DNA of 64,000 bases from Bacteriovoracaceae bacterium (GTDB taxonomy: Bacteria; Bdellovibrionota; Bacteriovoracia; Bacteriovoracales; Bacteriovoracaceae), in the NCBI GenBank assembly GCA_024711325.1, contig JANJTC010000002.1, forward strand, positions 186,001 through 250,000, written 5' to 3'. Shown here in pieces: positions 48,637 through 57,911 of this stretch. The notes beneath the pieces are model-generated. The model was not told the DNA's origin, did not search any database, and saw nothing but the letters and a program-made list of their open reading frames with translations. The translations under genes and the position numbers were made by a program. Numbering within the stretch: the stretch's first letter is position 1; each line of letters starts with the position of its first letter.

Positions 48637-49353
48637 TTACTGATTGATGATGGTATTAGCAGATTTGCCTTCAATAGATCTTACATATATCAATACATTT
48701 TTATTTGATAGAGAACGTAGTTTAAATTTTACTGGGATTTGAATTTTTTCATTTCCTTCATTACAAACGGATGAAACTTTTTTCATGATAGGTAATATAG
48801 AGATAGTGTCTTTTTTGTTCGAGAGATAGTCGACTCGATCAAAAACCAGACAGTCACTGGGAACTTTAGCGTGCAATACAGCATCCCCACTTAGTCCACC
48901 AGTAAAGCCAAGTTCTATGTATTCAACGATAGGGTAAAGATGATCGTCTACGCTGGTTGAACTTGAAACTGCCACATTAAGTTTTTCTTTTTGTTCATAC
49001 GGGGATTTCTCGTTAACGATTATTTCATAATCTCCCCCCTGCAAGTTACCTACAGTAATTTCTTCTTTAAATGGAATGATCATCGGCTCACATAGATCCG
49101 ACTTTGCATCTTCTCTTTGGAGAGCTGTTACAGTAATGAGAATTTTGTCATTTTTATGGACAACATCGACCTTATTAGTGATGTAACAAGGACTCGGGAA
49201 CTGGCCGGTTACAATTACTTCCACGTTATCATTATTATCAAAGCCACTAGGTACAAACAGGTGATTGACCGGTGAAATGATCACTTTTGGTTCACTGGCG
49301 TGAACTAAAGTAGAAAAAGCAAGCACTGCGAAAACCATTGTTAAATGTTTCAT
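48637..49353 (-). CDS. Secreted protein of unknown family, paralog of 59076..59768
   Basis: Signal peptide; shared blocks HLFVPSGFDNNDNVEVIVTGQFPSPCY, IPFKEEITVGNLQGGDYEIIVN, SVDDHLY, LPIMKKVSSVC. Confidence 0.8.
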   Translation of the reverse strand: MKHLTMVFAVLAFSTLVHASEPKVIISPVNHLFVPSGFDNNDNVEVIVTGQFPSPCYITNKVDVVHKNDKILITVTALQREDAKSDLCEPMIIPFKEEITVGNLQGGDYEIIVNEKSPYEQKEKLNVAVSSSTSVDDHLYPIVEYIELGFTGGLSGDAVLHAKVPSDCLVFDRVDYLSNKKDTISILPIMKKVSSVCNEGNEKIQIPVKFKLRSLSNKNVLIYVRSIEGKSANTIINQ

Positions 49354-49430
49354 TTAATCCTCCCTGGATTTAAGTGAGTTGAATATATCCACTGGAATAT
49401 GCTAAATATCTGATTGAAGCTCTCTTAAAG

Positions 49431-49446
49431 CATGATATTTGTCATA
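49431..49446. promoter_or_regulatory. CRP/FNR-like site CATGA-TATTTG-TCATA upstream of the secreted paralog gene
   Basis: Inverted repeat about 85 bp upstream of the start codon. Confidence 0.5.
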
Positions 49447-49592
49447 AAGCATATATGATGTATTTCTGGCTGGAGTAGGAGTCGAAACAATCACTTTTAT
49501 TAAGTGTCTCCTGTGTATGCGAAGCTAGCGGATCAATGAGTTAAGCTTCCCAATAAACGGAATTACTGAGATAGTAGGCCAAAAGGATAAGT

Positions 49593-49820
49593 ATGGAAGA
49601 CGGTCAGTTTCTAGGCCCTGAAGATAAAAAGAAAATGGAAGCTCTTAAAAAAGAACTTTCGGATTTGAAGAAAGAGCATAAGGCCTTCGCTGCCCGTAAA
49701 AAAGGGCTCACACCCGAAGATAGAGAGAGTTGGCGCATCAATTCTCAAAGAACAAATCAAATCTATATTGAGATTAAAGATTTAAGATTTAAAAACGTAC
49801 TTGAGGCCGGGAAAGGATAA
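49593..49820 (+). CDS. Small charged coiled-coil protein, unknown
   Basis: KKMEALKKELSDLKKEHKAFAARKKGLTPEDRESW. Confidence 0.6.
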   Translation: MEDGQFLGPEDKKKMEALKKELSDLKKEHKAFAARKKGLTPEDRESWRINSQRTNQIYIEIKDLRFKNVLEAGKG

Positions 49821-49826
49821 TATTCT

Positions 49827-50228
49827 ATGAGTAAGATCCCATTCGTCCTTTTGTCCCTGTTAATTTCTTCATTTGCACAGGCCAATGCAGTTAGTGCTCT
49901 TAAAAGCTATATCCCTCTTTATGATCACACAGGAATTAATGACATTGGCCAGGAATGCTCCATAGATTTCTATCACCGACCAGGTGGCAAGGTATTAGTA
50001 GAACTTTTGATGCCTAAGCTCATTACGTTTTTGATTGATCCGTCCATGAGTTTTATCGCAAGAGATAGCTACTTTTCTGCTTCCCAACCGGCCTTTACAG
50101 AGAATAATGGTATGGTGACTTTGAGTCTAATCTTCGAAGGGGCAAGTGTTAAAGTTGAAAGACAATTTTGCCTTGAAGAGCGTTGCTGGTCTTCTGGAAA
50201 AGTTTGCCAGTTGGAAGACTGGAGATAA
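49827..50228 (+). CDS. Secreted protein of unknown function
   Basis: Signal peptide MSKIPFVLLSLLISSFAQANA; four Cys. Confidence 0.55.
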   Translation: MSKIPFVLLSLLISSFAQANAVSALKSYIPLYDHTGINDIGQECSIDFYHRPGGKVLVELLMPKLITFLIDPSMSFIARDSYFSASQPAFTENNGMVTLSLIFEGASVKVERQFCLEERCWSSGKVCQLEDWR

Positions 50229-50240
50229 GTAGAATCATTT

Positions 50241-51134
50241 ATGGGTGCTCATCATCATCACCATGCTCACGAAGTTAAATCACAAAGTGATTCTGCCATC
50301 CTATCTGCTTTCTTTTTAAATGCAGGATTTGCTGTTATTGAGTTTATTGGTGGTCATTACACAAATAGTACGGCCATTAAGTCTGATGCCATCCATGATC
50401 TAGGGGATAGCCTGACACTTCTTTTTTCATATTTCGCTGAAAAAATGAGTCATAAGGAAGAAGACGAAATTTTTACCTTTGGTTATCGAAGATTCTCAGT
50501 CTTGGCCGCCTTGATCAATGGCCTGGTTTTATTGGGTGGAACGACTTACGTCATCTATGAAGCCGTTCAGCGGATGTATAAACCAGAGCCGATTATGGCC
50601 TCAGGAATGATATTTTTTGCTTTATTGGGTATAGGAGTTAATGGACTTGCCGCATTTAAATTAAAGAAAAGTGGTAGTCTCAATAGCAAGATGATCACGC
50701 TCCATCTCCTGGAAGATATTTTAGGCTGGGTCGCAGTGTTAGTTGTAAGTATCGTACTGATGTTTAAACCTTGGTATATTCTTGACTCAATTCTTTCAAT
50801 TTTAATTTCGTTGATAGTTATAAGAGGCGTTTACAAGAACTTCATTAGTATCGGGTCCATTCTGCTTCAGAAGTTTCCGCTCGGGCTCGAAAAGAATCGA
50901 ATTAAAGAAAAAATACTAAGCTATGATTGCGTTCAGGACGTTCATCTGGTTCGTGGATGGTCCATTGATGAATCGAAATTTTATTTGACTCTTCATGTAC
51001 GAGTCTCGCTGGAGACTACCATGGGGCAGCTTGATTCTATCCGAAAGGAGATCGAAAAGTTTCTCAGGCAAGAGAACGTTCTTTATTCTACGATTCAATT
51101 TGAGGGGGAGGAGTGTAAGGAAGAAATACACTAA
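50241..51134 (+). CDS. Cation diffusion facilitator metal exporter
   Basis: His-rich N-terminus MGAHHHHHAHE; KSDAIHDLGDSLTLLFSYFAEK; HLLEDILGW; C-terminal cytoplasmic domain. Confidence 0.94.
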   Translation: MGAHHHHHAHEVKSQSDSAILSAFFLNAGFAVIEFIGGHYTNSTAIKSDAIHDLGDSLTLLFSYFAEKMSHKEEDEIFTFGYRRFSVLAALINGLVLLGGTTYVIYEAVQRMYKPEPIMASGMIFFALLGIGVNGLAAFKLKKSGSLNSKMITLHLLEDILGWVAVLVVSIVLMFKPWYILDSILSILISLIVIRGVYKNFISIGSILLQKFPLGLEKNRIKEKILSYDCVQDVHLVRGWSIDESKFYLTLHVRVSLETTMGQLDSIRKEIEKFLRQENVLYSTIQFEGEECKEEIH

Positions 51135-52959
51135 AGACCGAACCCCGCCCAGGTTCACTTTCAACTTTGATACTTCCGTGATGAGCTTCTACAATGAGTT
51201 GGGAAATATACAGGCCAAGACCAAAGCCGCCGAAGTTGTATTCTGAAACGGCCCTTCCGAATTTCTCAAATATACGTTCCTGATCTTTACTAAAAATACC
51301 AATCCCTTGATCTTTTATTATCAAGTTCGCTCCATTCTCCACACAGCTCACTGATAGCTCAATCGGCCGGTGTGCACCGAACTTAAGGGCATTTGTTAAG
51401 AGATTAGTGATAAGCTTTTCCAGTTTCTTGCTGTCCCAAAGACCTTGACACTTGTCTTCCAGATGCAGCTCTAATTTTGAACCACTACTTTGAATCATGC
51501 TGCCCAGGCCTTGACTTACATTTTTTACGATTTCGATTAGATCCGTGTTTTGTAACTCTAATTGAACACTCACTTTATTCTCATGGGCAATATAGAGTAA
51601 ATCTTCAATTAAAGACTGTAGTCTTTTGGCCTGGGAATCAGCGCTAAGGAAGGATTTAATTGTCTCTTCTTGGGTAGATGGTTTTTTTGTCTGACCTCGA
51701 GCCGCGCGGAGCATAATTTGAAGTTGCAATATTAAAACCGTCAGGGGGGTTCTTAATTCATGAGCCGCAAGTGCAATAAAGGTTTCACGTGCCCTTACCG
51801 CTTCTTCGGCCGCTTGGCGTGCTTTTTTCTCTTCGATTAATAGATTGTCTCTTTCGATCTCAGCTCGGTGTCTTTTCCGAATATTAATAATCAAAGCAAT
51901 ATTCAAAACAATCAGAACTAAGACAATAATCAGTGTAGATATAATTTCCGAACGATATTTGGTAAAGATGCTTTCTGGATAGTTGATCAGCTCAGCCTGA
52001 TGAGGGATCCTCTCTGTTGGGATATTAAAGCGACTTAACTGATTGTAGTCCAAAACAAAGCGTGATGGACTGACCTTAACGATTGGGGGATTTTCCCCAT
52101 TTAATGCCCTGATAGCGAGCTCTGCGGCCACTTGCCCTTGTATGCGCCCATCCAGAAGCCATCCTCCCACAATACCAAATCCAAGTTGAATTTCCCACAG
52201 GCCATAGGCCGGAACTCTTGAGTATTTGTTGATGAACCTAATGGCTTGCCGTTGACTAAATTTTTTGCCTTCACCATCAATAATGAAATTCGTATTAAGT
52301 AGGAGGTCTCCCTCTCCCAAGAGAGAAACTTCTTTTTGGACCTCTTCTATTGGAAGATTATGCAAAACTTTAAATTGCACTTTTTCTTTCCAGCGTGGGA
52401 ATAAAGCTTGGAGTTCTTTTAGAAGCTCCATACTTATTTCTGTTGAATCAAGAACCACAGCGATCCGTTTGGTTTCTGGATGCAGCTCTAACATGGAATC
52501 AATTGTGCGAACATAATCGACTGCTTCCACTACACCTGAAATTCGTGCTTGGTCGTCCACCATTGAATCTTGAAAGTTATTAACTCCGGCAAAAACCAGG
52601 TAGGATTTTGGAAAAAGTTCTTCCCGATAATTTCGGGCAAAATCGAAGGCCACGTTATCGGTTGTAATGACAATATCAAATGATCTCTTTTGATACTTAT
52701 AGCGCAGAAGAGTGAGGAAAACTTGAAGGTTTTCAGCTTCTGGATAATTTTTCCAATCCATGTACTCAACAGCTACTTCAAGGTCAGGATATTTTCTCTC
52801 AAATGTTTCCTGAATGCCTTTCATCTCTGAGGCCGTCCAGGCATATCCGTGCGAATAAGAATGCAGAACAAGGATTTCTGGTCTGATGGTTGTTTGTGCC
52901 CAGGCCCCGGAGAGCAAGCAGAATAAGAGGCCAGCAGTTACAACAAACAGTACTTTCAT
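51088..52959 (-). CDS. Hybrid sensor: ABC-type periplasmic-binding domain fused to histidine kinase
   Basis: Signal peptide, ILVLHSYSHGYAWTASEMKGIQETFE, TM, ALAAHELRTPLTVLILQLQIML, GIGIFSKDQERIFEKFGR, GLGLYISQLIVEAHHGSI. Confidence 0.9.
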   Translation of the reverse strand: MKVLFVVTAGLLFCLLSGAWAQTTIRPEILVLHSYSHGYAWTASEMKGIQETFERKYPDLEVAVEYMDWKNYPEAENLQVFLTLLRYKYQKRSFDIVITTDNVAFDFARNYREELFPKSYLVFAGVNNFQDSMVDDQARISGVVEAVDYVRTIDSMLELHPETKRIAVVLDSTEISMELLKELQALFPRWKEKVQFKVLHNLPIEEVQKEVSLLGEGDLLLNTNFIIDGEGKKFSQRQAIRFINKYSRVPAYGLWEIQLGFGIVGGWLLDGRIQGQVAAELAIRALNGENPPIVKVSPSRFVLDYNQLSRFNIPTERIPHQAELINYPESIFTKYRSEIISTLIIVLVLIVLNIALIINIRKRHRAEIERDNLLIEEKKARQAAEEAVRARETFIALAAHELRTPLTVLILQLQIMLRAARGQTKKPSTQEETIKSFLSADSQAKRLQSLIEDLLYIAHENKVSVQLELQNTDLIEIVKNVSQGLGSMIQSSGSKLELHLEDKCQGLWDSKKLEKLITNLLTNALKFGAHRPIELSVSCVENGANLIIKDQGIGIFSKDQERIFEKFGRAVSEYNFGGFGLGLYISQLIVEAHHGSIKVESEPGRGSVFSVFLPYTPPPQIES

Positions 52960-53052
52960 GAACTTGTTTCTTTACATTACAATTAGTGAACCGATTTATT
53001 CTTCTATAGTTCAGTTTGATTTGTCACGGCATATGCCCTTAATTTTTTAATT

Positions 53053-53068
53053 TGGCACTGTTCCTGCT
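53053..53068 (+). promoter_or_regulatory. Sigma-54-type promoter TGGCAC-TGTTC-CTGCT
   Basis: GG-N10-GC spacing kept; one mismatch to TGGCAC-N5-TTGCT. Confidence 0.55.
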
Positions 53069-53093
53069 GAAAATGAACTAACAGGAGGTGGAT

Positions 53094-53411
53094 ATGAGTC
53101 CTGGTTATCAAGGGCCTTTAGATGATTCTCTTAATCAAAAACACAGTCGTCAGTATGACGCACCTGCAGGGAATAGCTCGGTTTCTGACCGGAACTTAAA
53201 GCGTTATATTCTGGAGCAATTAGATAAACACGTTGAGATCGATTCATCTGACCTGGAAATCAAAGTGAAAGATTGTTTTGTTTTTTTAACTGGCTCAGTG
53301 GAGAGTGAACAAACACGCGCCACCATTAAGTCCCTGGTTGAAGGAATAGACGGTGTTGAAGATGTTGTGAGCTACATTGAAATAAAAGATCGCTTAGATA
53401 ATTCTTTTTGA
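53094..53411 (+). CDS. BON-domain protein (second copy)
   Basis: LKRYILEQLDKHVEIDSSDLEIKVKDCFVFLTGSVESEQTRATIKSLVEGIDGVEDVVSYI; RBS AGGAGG. Confidence 0.85.
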   Translation: MSPGYQGPLDDSLNQKHSRQYDAPAGNSSVSDRNLKRYILEQLDKHVEIDSSDLEIKVKDCFVFLTGSVESEQTRATIKSLVEGIDGVEDVVSYIEIKDRLDNSF

Positions 53412-53493
53412 GCACCTCGGAATAAAAATTGAGAAAGAATAGAGGACCCAAAACCATCCACTCGTAATAGAACTTTTGCGGGTGGATAAAATA

Positions 53494-54462
53494 ATGAAGC
53501 AACTTAAAGCGGAATTTCTGTTTTTGTTTCTGCTTATTTCCTGCCAGGGACCCTATTCAGCTCTTGGGCCGGCGGGGAGTGCTGCCCGAACAATCTCGGG
53601 TATGTTTTGGTGGTTATGTGGAGCAGGCTTAGCGATATGGTTGCTATTTGTGGCCTTAGAGCTTTATGCCATTTTAGTTAAACCTGGGCCTCATGATTTA
53701 AAAAAAACGAGGCTGTTTGTCATTGGTGGTGGGGTGATCTTTCCTGTAATCATCATAACCATTTCGATCTATTTTAGCCTTGCTCCCTTGCCTGATCTTG
53801 TAAAGATGGCCCCCAAAGGAAGCGTTGTAGTAAAAGTCAGCGGACTGCAATGGTGGTGGAGGGTCAAATATCCACTTGCTAATGATCAAGAAATTGAAGT
53901 CGCCAATGAAATCTGGTTGCCGGTGAATGAGCCAGTGCAGTTTCTTCTATCGAGTGAAGATGTCATTCATTCATTCTGGGTTCCGTCCTTGGCCGGCAAG
54001 ATTGACATGATTCCCGGCCAGACGAATCATCTAAGTTTCACTCCAACTAAAACCGGACATTATCTGGGATCTTGTGCAGAATTTTGCGGCACTTCACATG
54101 CCCTGATGCGACTGGATGTGAAAGTTGTCGAAAGAAACGTTTTTGATGAATGGTTAAAAAAGCAAGAACGTTCCGTGAAGAAAACTGGTTCTCCTGGTGA
54201 AACGGCCTTTGTTTCAAATGGTTGTATTTCCTGTCATACCGTAAGAGGAATTAGTTCTCTGGGCAAAATTGGACCTGATCTTACTCATGTTGGAAGCCGT
54301 AGAAGAATCGGTTCTGGCATTCTAAATAACGATGCAAATCAAATTCATCGCTGGATTGATGAGGTTGATCTGATTAAACCCGAAGCCAAAATGCCTTCCT
54401 TTAAAAGCCTTCCCATAGAAGAGCGAAAGGCCTTAGCAAAATGGCTTGAAGGATTGAAATGA
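53494..54462 (+). CDS. coxB: Cytochrome c oxidase subunit II with fused cytochrome c domain (caa3-type)
   Basis: Lipobox LISCQG; CuA site CAEFCGTSHALM; CISCH heme motif. Confidence 0.93.
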   Translation: MKQLKAEFLFLFLLISCQGPYSALGPAGSAARTISGMFWWLCGAGLAIWLLFVALELYAILVKPGPHDLKKTRLFVIGGGVIFPVIIITISIYFSLAPLPDLVKMAPKGSVVVKVSGLQWWWRVKYPLANDQEIEVANEIWLPVNEPVQFLLSSEDVIHSFWVPSLAGKIDMIPGQTNHLSFTPTKTGHYLGSCAEFCGTSHALMRLDVKVVERNVFDEWLKKQERSVKKTGSPGETAFVSNGCISCHTVRGISSLGKIGPDLTHVGSRRRIGSGILNNDANQIHRWIDEVDLIKPEAKMPSFKSLPIEERKALAKWLEGLK

Positions 54463-56972
54463 AAGAAGATGAGATCGATGAAATTCGAGAAGGACAGGAG
54501 AGAAGGCTTCTTAAGGCCTGGAAAGTACCAGAAGGTTGGAGGTATTGGTCTGAGGTCAACAATTCAGAAGTAGGTATGTGGTATACACTTACGTCTCTTG
54601 GATTTTTTTTCTTTGCAGGTGTTTTAGCGCTATTAATACGAATTCAATTAGCAGTTCCTGATAATGATTTTTTGACGGCCGATCAGTATAATCAAATCTT
54701 CACCATGCATGGAACCGTGATGATGTTCCTTTTTGCTATTCCCATTTTTGAGGCCATTTCCATCCTCTTATTACCTCAGATGCTGGGGGCAAGGGATCTT
54801 CCGTTTCCTCGCTTGTCTGCCTATGGCTATTGGTGTTTTCTTCTGGGTGGGATTTTTGTCTGTGGTTCACTTTTTTTTGGGGCAGCACCTAAAGGAGGAT
54901 GGTTTATGTATCCTCCACTCACGTCAAATTATCAACCTGGCGTGGGAGCGGATATCTGGCTTTTAGGTTTAACTTTCATTGAAATTGCATCAATTGCCGC
55001 GGCCGTTGAACTTATAGTCGGCATTTTAAAATGCCGACCACCTGGTATGAGAATTAACCTTATGCCTATTTATGCCTGGTATATTTTGGTTGTTGCCATC
55101 ATGATCTTATTTGCTTTCCCCCCCCTTATTGCAGGTGATATTTTACTTGAGATGGAGCGTGCTTTTGACTGGCCTTTTTTTGATGAAAGGCGAGGAGGCA
55201 ATCCACTCTTATGGCAGCATTTGTTCTGGATCTTCGGTCACCCGGAAGTCTACATCATCTTCCTACCATCCATCGCCCTTCTGGCCACGATTATTCCTAC
55301 TTTTTCACGGGTCCATCTAGTGGGCCATAGTTGGGTCGTTTTGTCTGCTGTAGGGACAGGCTTTTTAAGCTTTGGATTATGGGTTCACCATATGTTTACG
55401 ACAGGACTTCCTGGTGTTTCACTCGGTATTTTTTCTGCTGCCTCTCAAGCGGTTGCCATTCCAACAGGTGTCCAACTTTTTTGTTTTCTCGCGACACTTC
55501 TGACTGGGCATTTTATAAAATCAGTTCCTATGTTATTTGCACTGGGTGGCATGGCGACTTTTGTCATTGGCGGATTAACGGGAGTGATGGTGGCGATAGC
55601 TCCTTTTGATTTTCAGGCGCATGACACTTTCTTTGTAGTAGGACACCTTCATTATGTATTGATTGGTGGAAGTGTCTTTCCGATTCTGGCCGGCATTTAT
55701 TATTATGCTCCAATTGTTAGTGGCAAAAAACTTTCAGAACGTCTTGGTAGGCTTTGTTTTTGGCTCGTGATTATTGGTTTTAATGTCACCTTTTTTCCAA
55801 TGCACGCCAGTGGCCTCTTAGGAATGCCCCGGCGTGTGTATACCTATCCAGCGGAAATGGGAATAGGGGGATTAAATCTCATCTCAACTATCGGGGCCTT
55901 TATTTTGGGAGCAGGTTTTCTGGTTTTACTTTGGGATATTTTAAGGCCCAAGTCCAAGCAGCCCTATTCAGAAAGAAATCCTTGGGGAGCTGGCACGATG
56001 GAATGGGCGATGAAGATTCCTGACCGTATGTGGGGTGTTCGTTCTATCCCTCTTATTAAGACTCGTTATCCACTTTGGGACCAGCCAAATTTTATAAAAG
56101 ATATTGATCACGGAAATTTCTATCTGCCTGATGCAGAGGAAGAGATGCGGGAAACATTGATCACCAGCACACTTGATGCTCATCCCATCCAGTGCATGAG
56201 AGTTCCCGGTCCGACTTTTGTTACCCATCTGGCAGCATTATTCTCCGGAGGGTTTTTTATTTTTGCCACTTATCACTGGTGGATTCCCACTATTATCTCC
56301 GGGATTCTCGCGGTTATATTTATTGTTTACTGGTTGTGGACTGGAACGGCCTGGATCCCTGAAAAAAATGAGAAAAACGTAGGCATGGGAGTGAGCCTTC
56401 CTATTTATAAATCCGGACCGCTGGCCGCTGGATGGTGGGCCATGTTTATAACCATGCTGGCAGACATGACCGCCTTCATTTCATTAATATTTGGATATTT
56501 CTTCTATTGGACTGTTCAAGAAAACTTTCCTCCCCAAAAAATTGCCGGGCCGGAGTTTCTCTGGCCAGTGACAGGAGCTGGCCTGCTCTTATTCTCATGG
56601 ATACTGACTAAGTTATCCTGGAAGTGGAACCGGGAAAATAAAACCAAACGCTTTTATTCATCTTTACTGACTGCAAGCTTAATGTCGTTAGCGGGAGGGA
56701 TCGCTTTTCTGGCAGGACCATGGGTTCATAAGATGGATCCAACCGTACATGTTTATCAGGCCATTGTCTGGGTACTCGTTATTTGGACGGCATTACATGC
56801 TGTCCTTGGATCGCTAATGCAAGTGTATTGTCTTGCAAGGAGAATGGCAGGAAGAATGACAGCGCTCTATGATGCTGACATAACGAACGTTTCTCTCTAT
56901 GCATGCTTCATGGCCGTAACGGGAATAATCACTGCACTGGTTATTTCCGGTTTTCCGGCAATAGGAAGGTGA
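54459..56972 (+). CDS. coxA: Cytochrome c oxidase subunit I fused to subunit III
   Basis: FTMHGTVMMFLF, FGHPEVYIIFLPS, HHMFTTGLPG, FVVGHLHYVL; C-terminal subunit III-like helices. Confidence 0.93.
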   Translation: MKEDEIDEIREGQERRLLKAWKVPEGWRYWSEVNNSEVGMWYTLTSLGFFFFAGVLALLIRIQLAVPDNDFLTADQYNQIFTMHGTVMMFLFAIPIFEAISILLLPQMLGARDLPFPRLSAYGYWCFLLGGIFVCGSLFFGAAPKGGWFMYPPLTSNYQPGVGADIWLLGLTFIEIASIAAAVELIVGILKCRPPGMRINLMPIYAWYILVVAIMILFAFPPLIAGDILLEMERAFDWPFFDERRGGNPLLWQHLFWIFGHPEVYIIFLPSIALLATIIPTFSRVHLVGHSWVVLSAVGTGFLSFGLWVHHMFTTGLPGVSLGIFSAASQAVAIPTGVQLFCFLATLLTGHFIKSVPMLFALGGMATFVIGGLTGVMVAIAPFDFQAHDTFFVVGHLHYVLIGGSVFPILAGIYYYAPIVSGKKLSERLGRLCFWLVIIGFNVTFFPMHASGLLGMPRRVYTYPAEMGIGGLNLISTIGAFILGAGFLVLLWDILRPKSKQPYSERNPWGAGTMEWAMKIPDRMWGVRSIPLIKTRYPLWDQPNFIKDIDHGNFYLPDAEEEMRETLITSTLDAHPIQCMRVPGPTFVTHLAALFSGGFFIFATYHWWIPTIISGILAVIFIVYWLWTGTAWIPEKNEKNVGMGVSLPIYKSGPLAAGWWAMFITMLADMTAFISLIFGYFFYWTVQENFPPQKIAGPEFLWPVTGAGLLLFSWILTKLSWKWNRENKTKRFYSSLLTASLMSLAGGIAFLAGPWVHKMDPTVHVYQAIVWVLVIWTALHAVLGSLMQVYCLARRMAGRMTALYDADITNVSLYACFMAVTGIITALVISGFPAIGR

Positions 56973-56973
56973 G

Positions 56974-57330
56974 ATGATAACAAGACATTCATTATGGTTA
57001 TTGGCCCTCTCGCCAGTGGTATGGTCATTGCATTTTACAGCTGTTTATATTACGGCGGCAATTTGGTGTGCTAAATTTCCGGGCACAGACCTTCTCAAGG
57101 TAAGACATTTAACGGCCATTTATACTGTCATCGCTTTAGCTGTCGTTTCAATGCAAGTTTTTTATGGTTATCGCAAGCATAGAAGTAGCGATACTCACGC
57201 TCATCATAAAGATTCCCTGGAAGGAAGAGAACGTTTCTTAGGACTGACTCAGCTATTAATTTCCGGCCTCAGTTTTCTTGCCATTACTTACAATGCTTAT
57301 GCGGTTTATGTTTTCAGGAGCTGTGAATGA
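56974..57330 (+). CDS. Small membrane protein in oxidase cluster
   Basis: Three hydrophobic segments; within a tightly overlapping operon. Confidence 0.6.
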   Translation: MITRHSLWLLALSPVVWSLHFTAVYITAAIWCAKFPGTDLLKVRHLTAIYTVIALAVVSMQVFYGYRKHRSSDTHAHHKDSLEGRERFLGLTQLLISGLSFLAITYNAYAVYVFRSCE

Positions 57331-57911
57331 CACGGAACTTCAGTCTGGGCTTCGGATTTTTCTTTTTACTATTAGCATGGGCAGGCCCATTGGCCCAACT
57401 AGCGAAGTCCGCTTTTTATGGCCATATGATCATGCATATGTTGGTTGTGGCCGTGGCCGCCCCTTTACTGGCCTTCGGTATAGTTGATAGTAAGTATGAT
57501 CCTACCGGAAATTTTCCTCTTCTGTTTGCACCTATTCCTGCGGCAGTAGGGGAACTCATTATTGTTTGGGCCTGGCATGCGCCAAAACTTCATCTTTTTG
57601 CTCGTCATACTTTCTGGGGACTTTTACTGGAGCAAGGGATGTTTTTATTGGCAGGAGTTTGGGTCTGGCTTTCTTCATTTGGAAACAAGGCCGCAGGTGT
57701 GATCGGGCTACTGTTGACCTCAATGCATATGACGTTTCTAGGGGCGTTACTGAGTCTTTCATCCCGACCACTCTATATTCACCATGACCTCAATGATCAG
57801 CATATTGGTGGAGTGATCATGCTGATTGTGGGAGGCATATCATATTTAACCGGCGGACTTTGGCTCACACTGAAACTACTTAAGGAAAAAAAATATGAAG
57901 AATTGGCTTAG
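57327..57911 (+). CDS. CtaG-family (caa3-type) cytochrome oxidase assembly protein
   Basis: HMIMHMLVVAVAAPLLAFG-like block; WAWHAPKLHLFARHTFWGLLLEQGMFLLAGVWVW. Confidence 0.82.
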   Translation: MTRNFSLGFGFFFLLLAWAGPLAQLAKSAFYGHMIMHMLVVAVAAPLLAFGIVDSKYDPTGNFPLLFAPIPAAVGELIIVWAWHAPKLHLFARHTFWGLLLEQGMFLLAGVWVWLSSFGNKAAGVIGLLLTSMHMTFLGALLSLSSRPLYIHHDLNDQHIGGVIMLIVGGISYLTGGLWLTLKLLKEKKYEELA

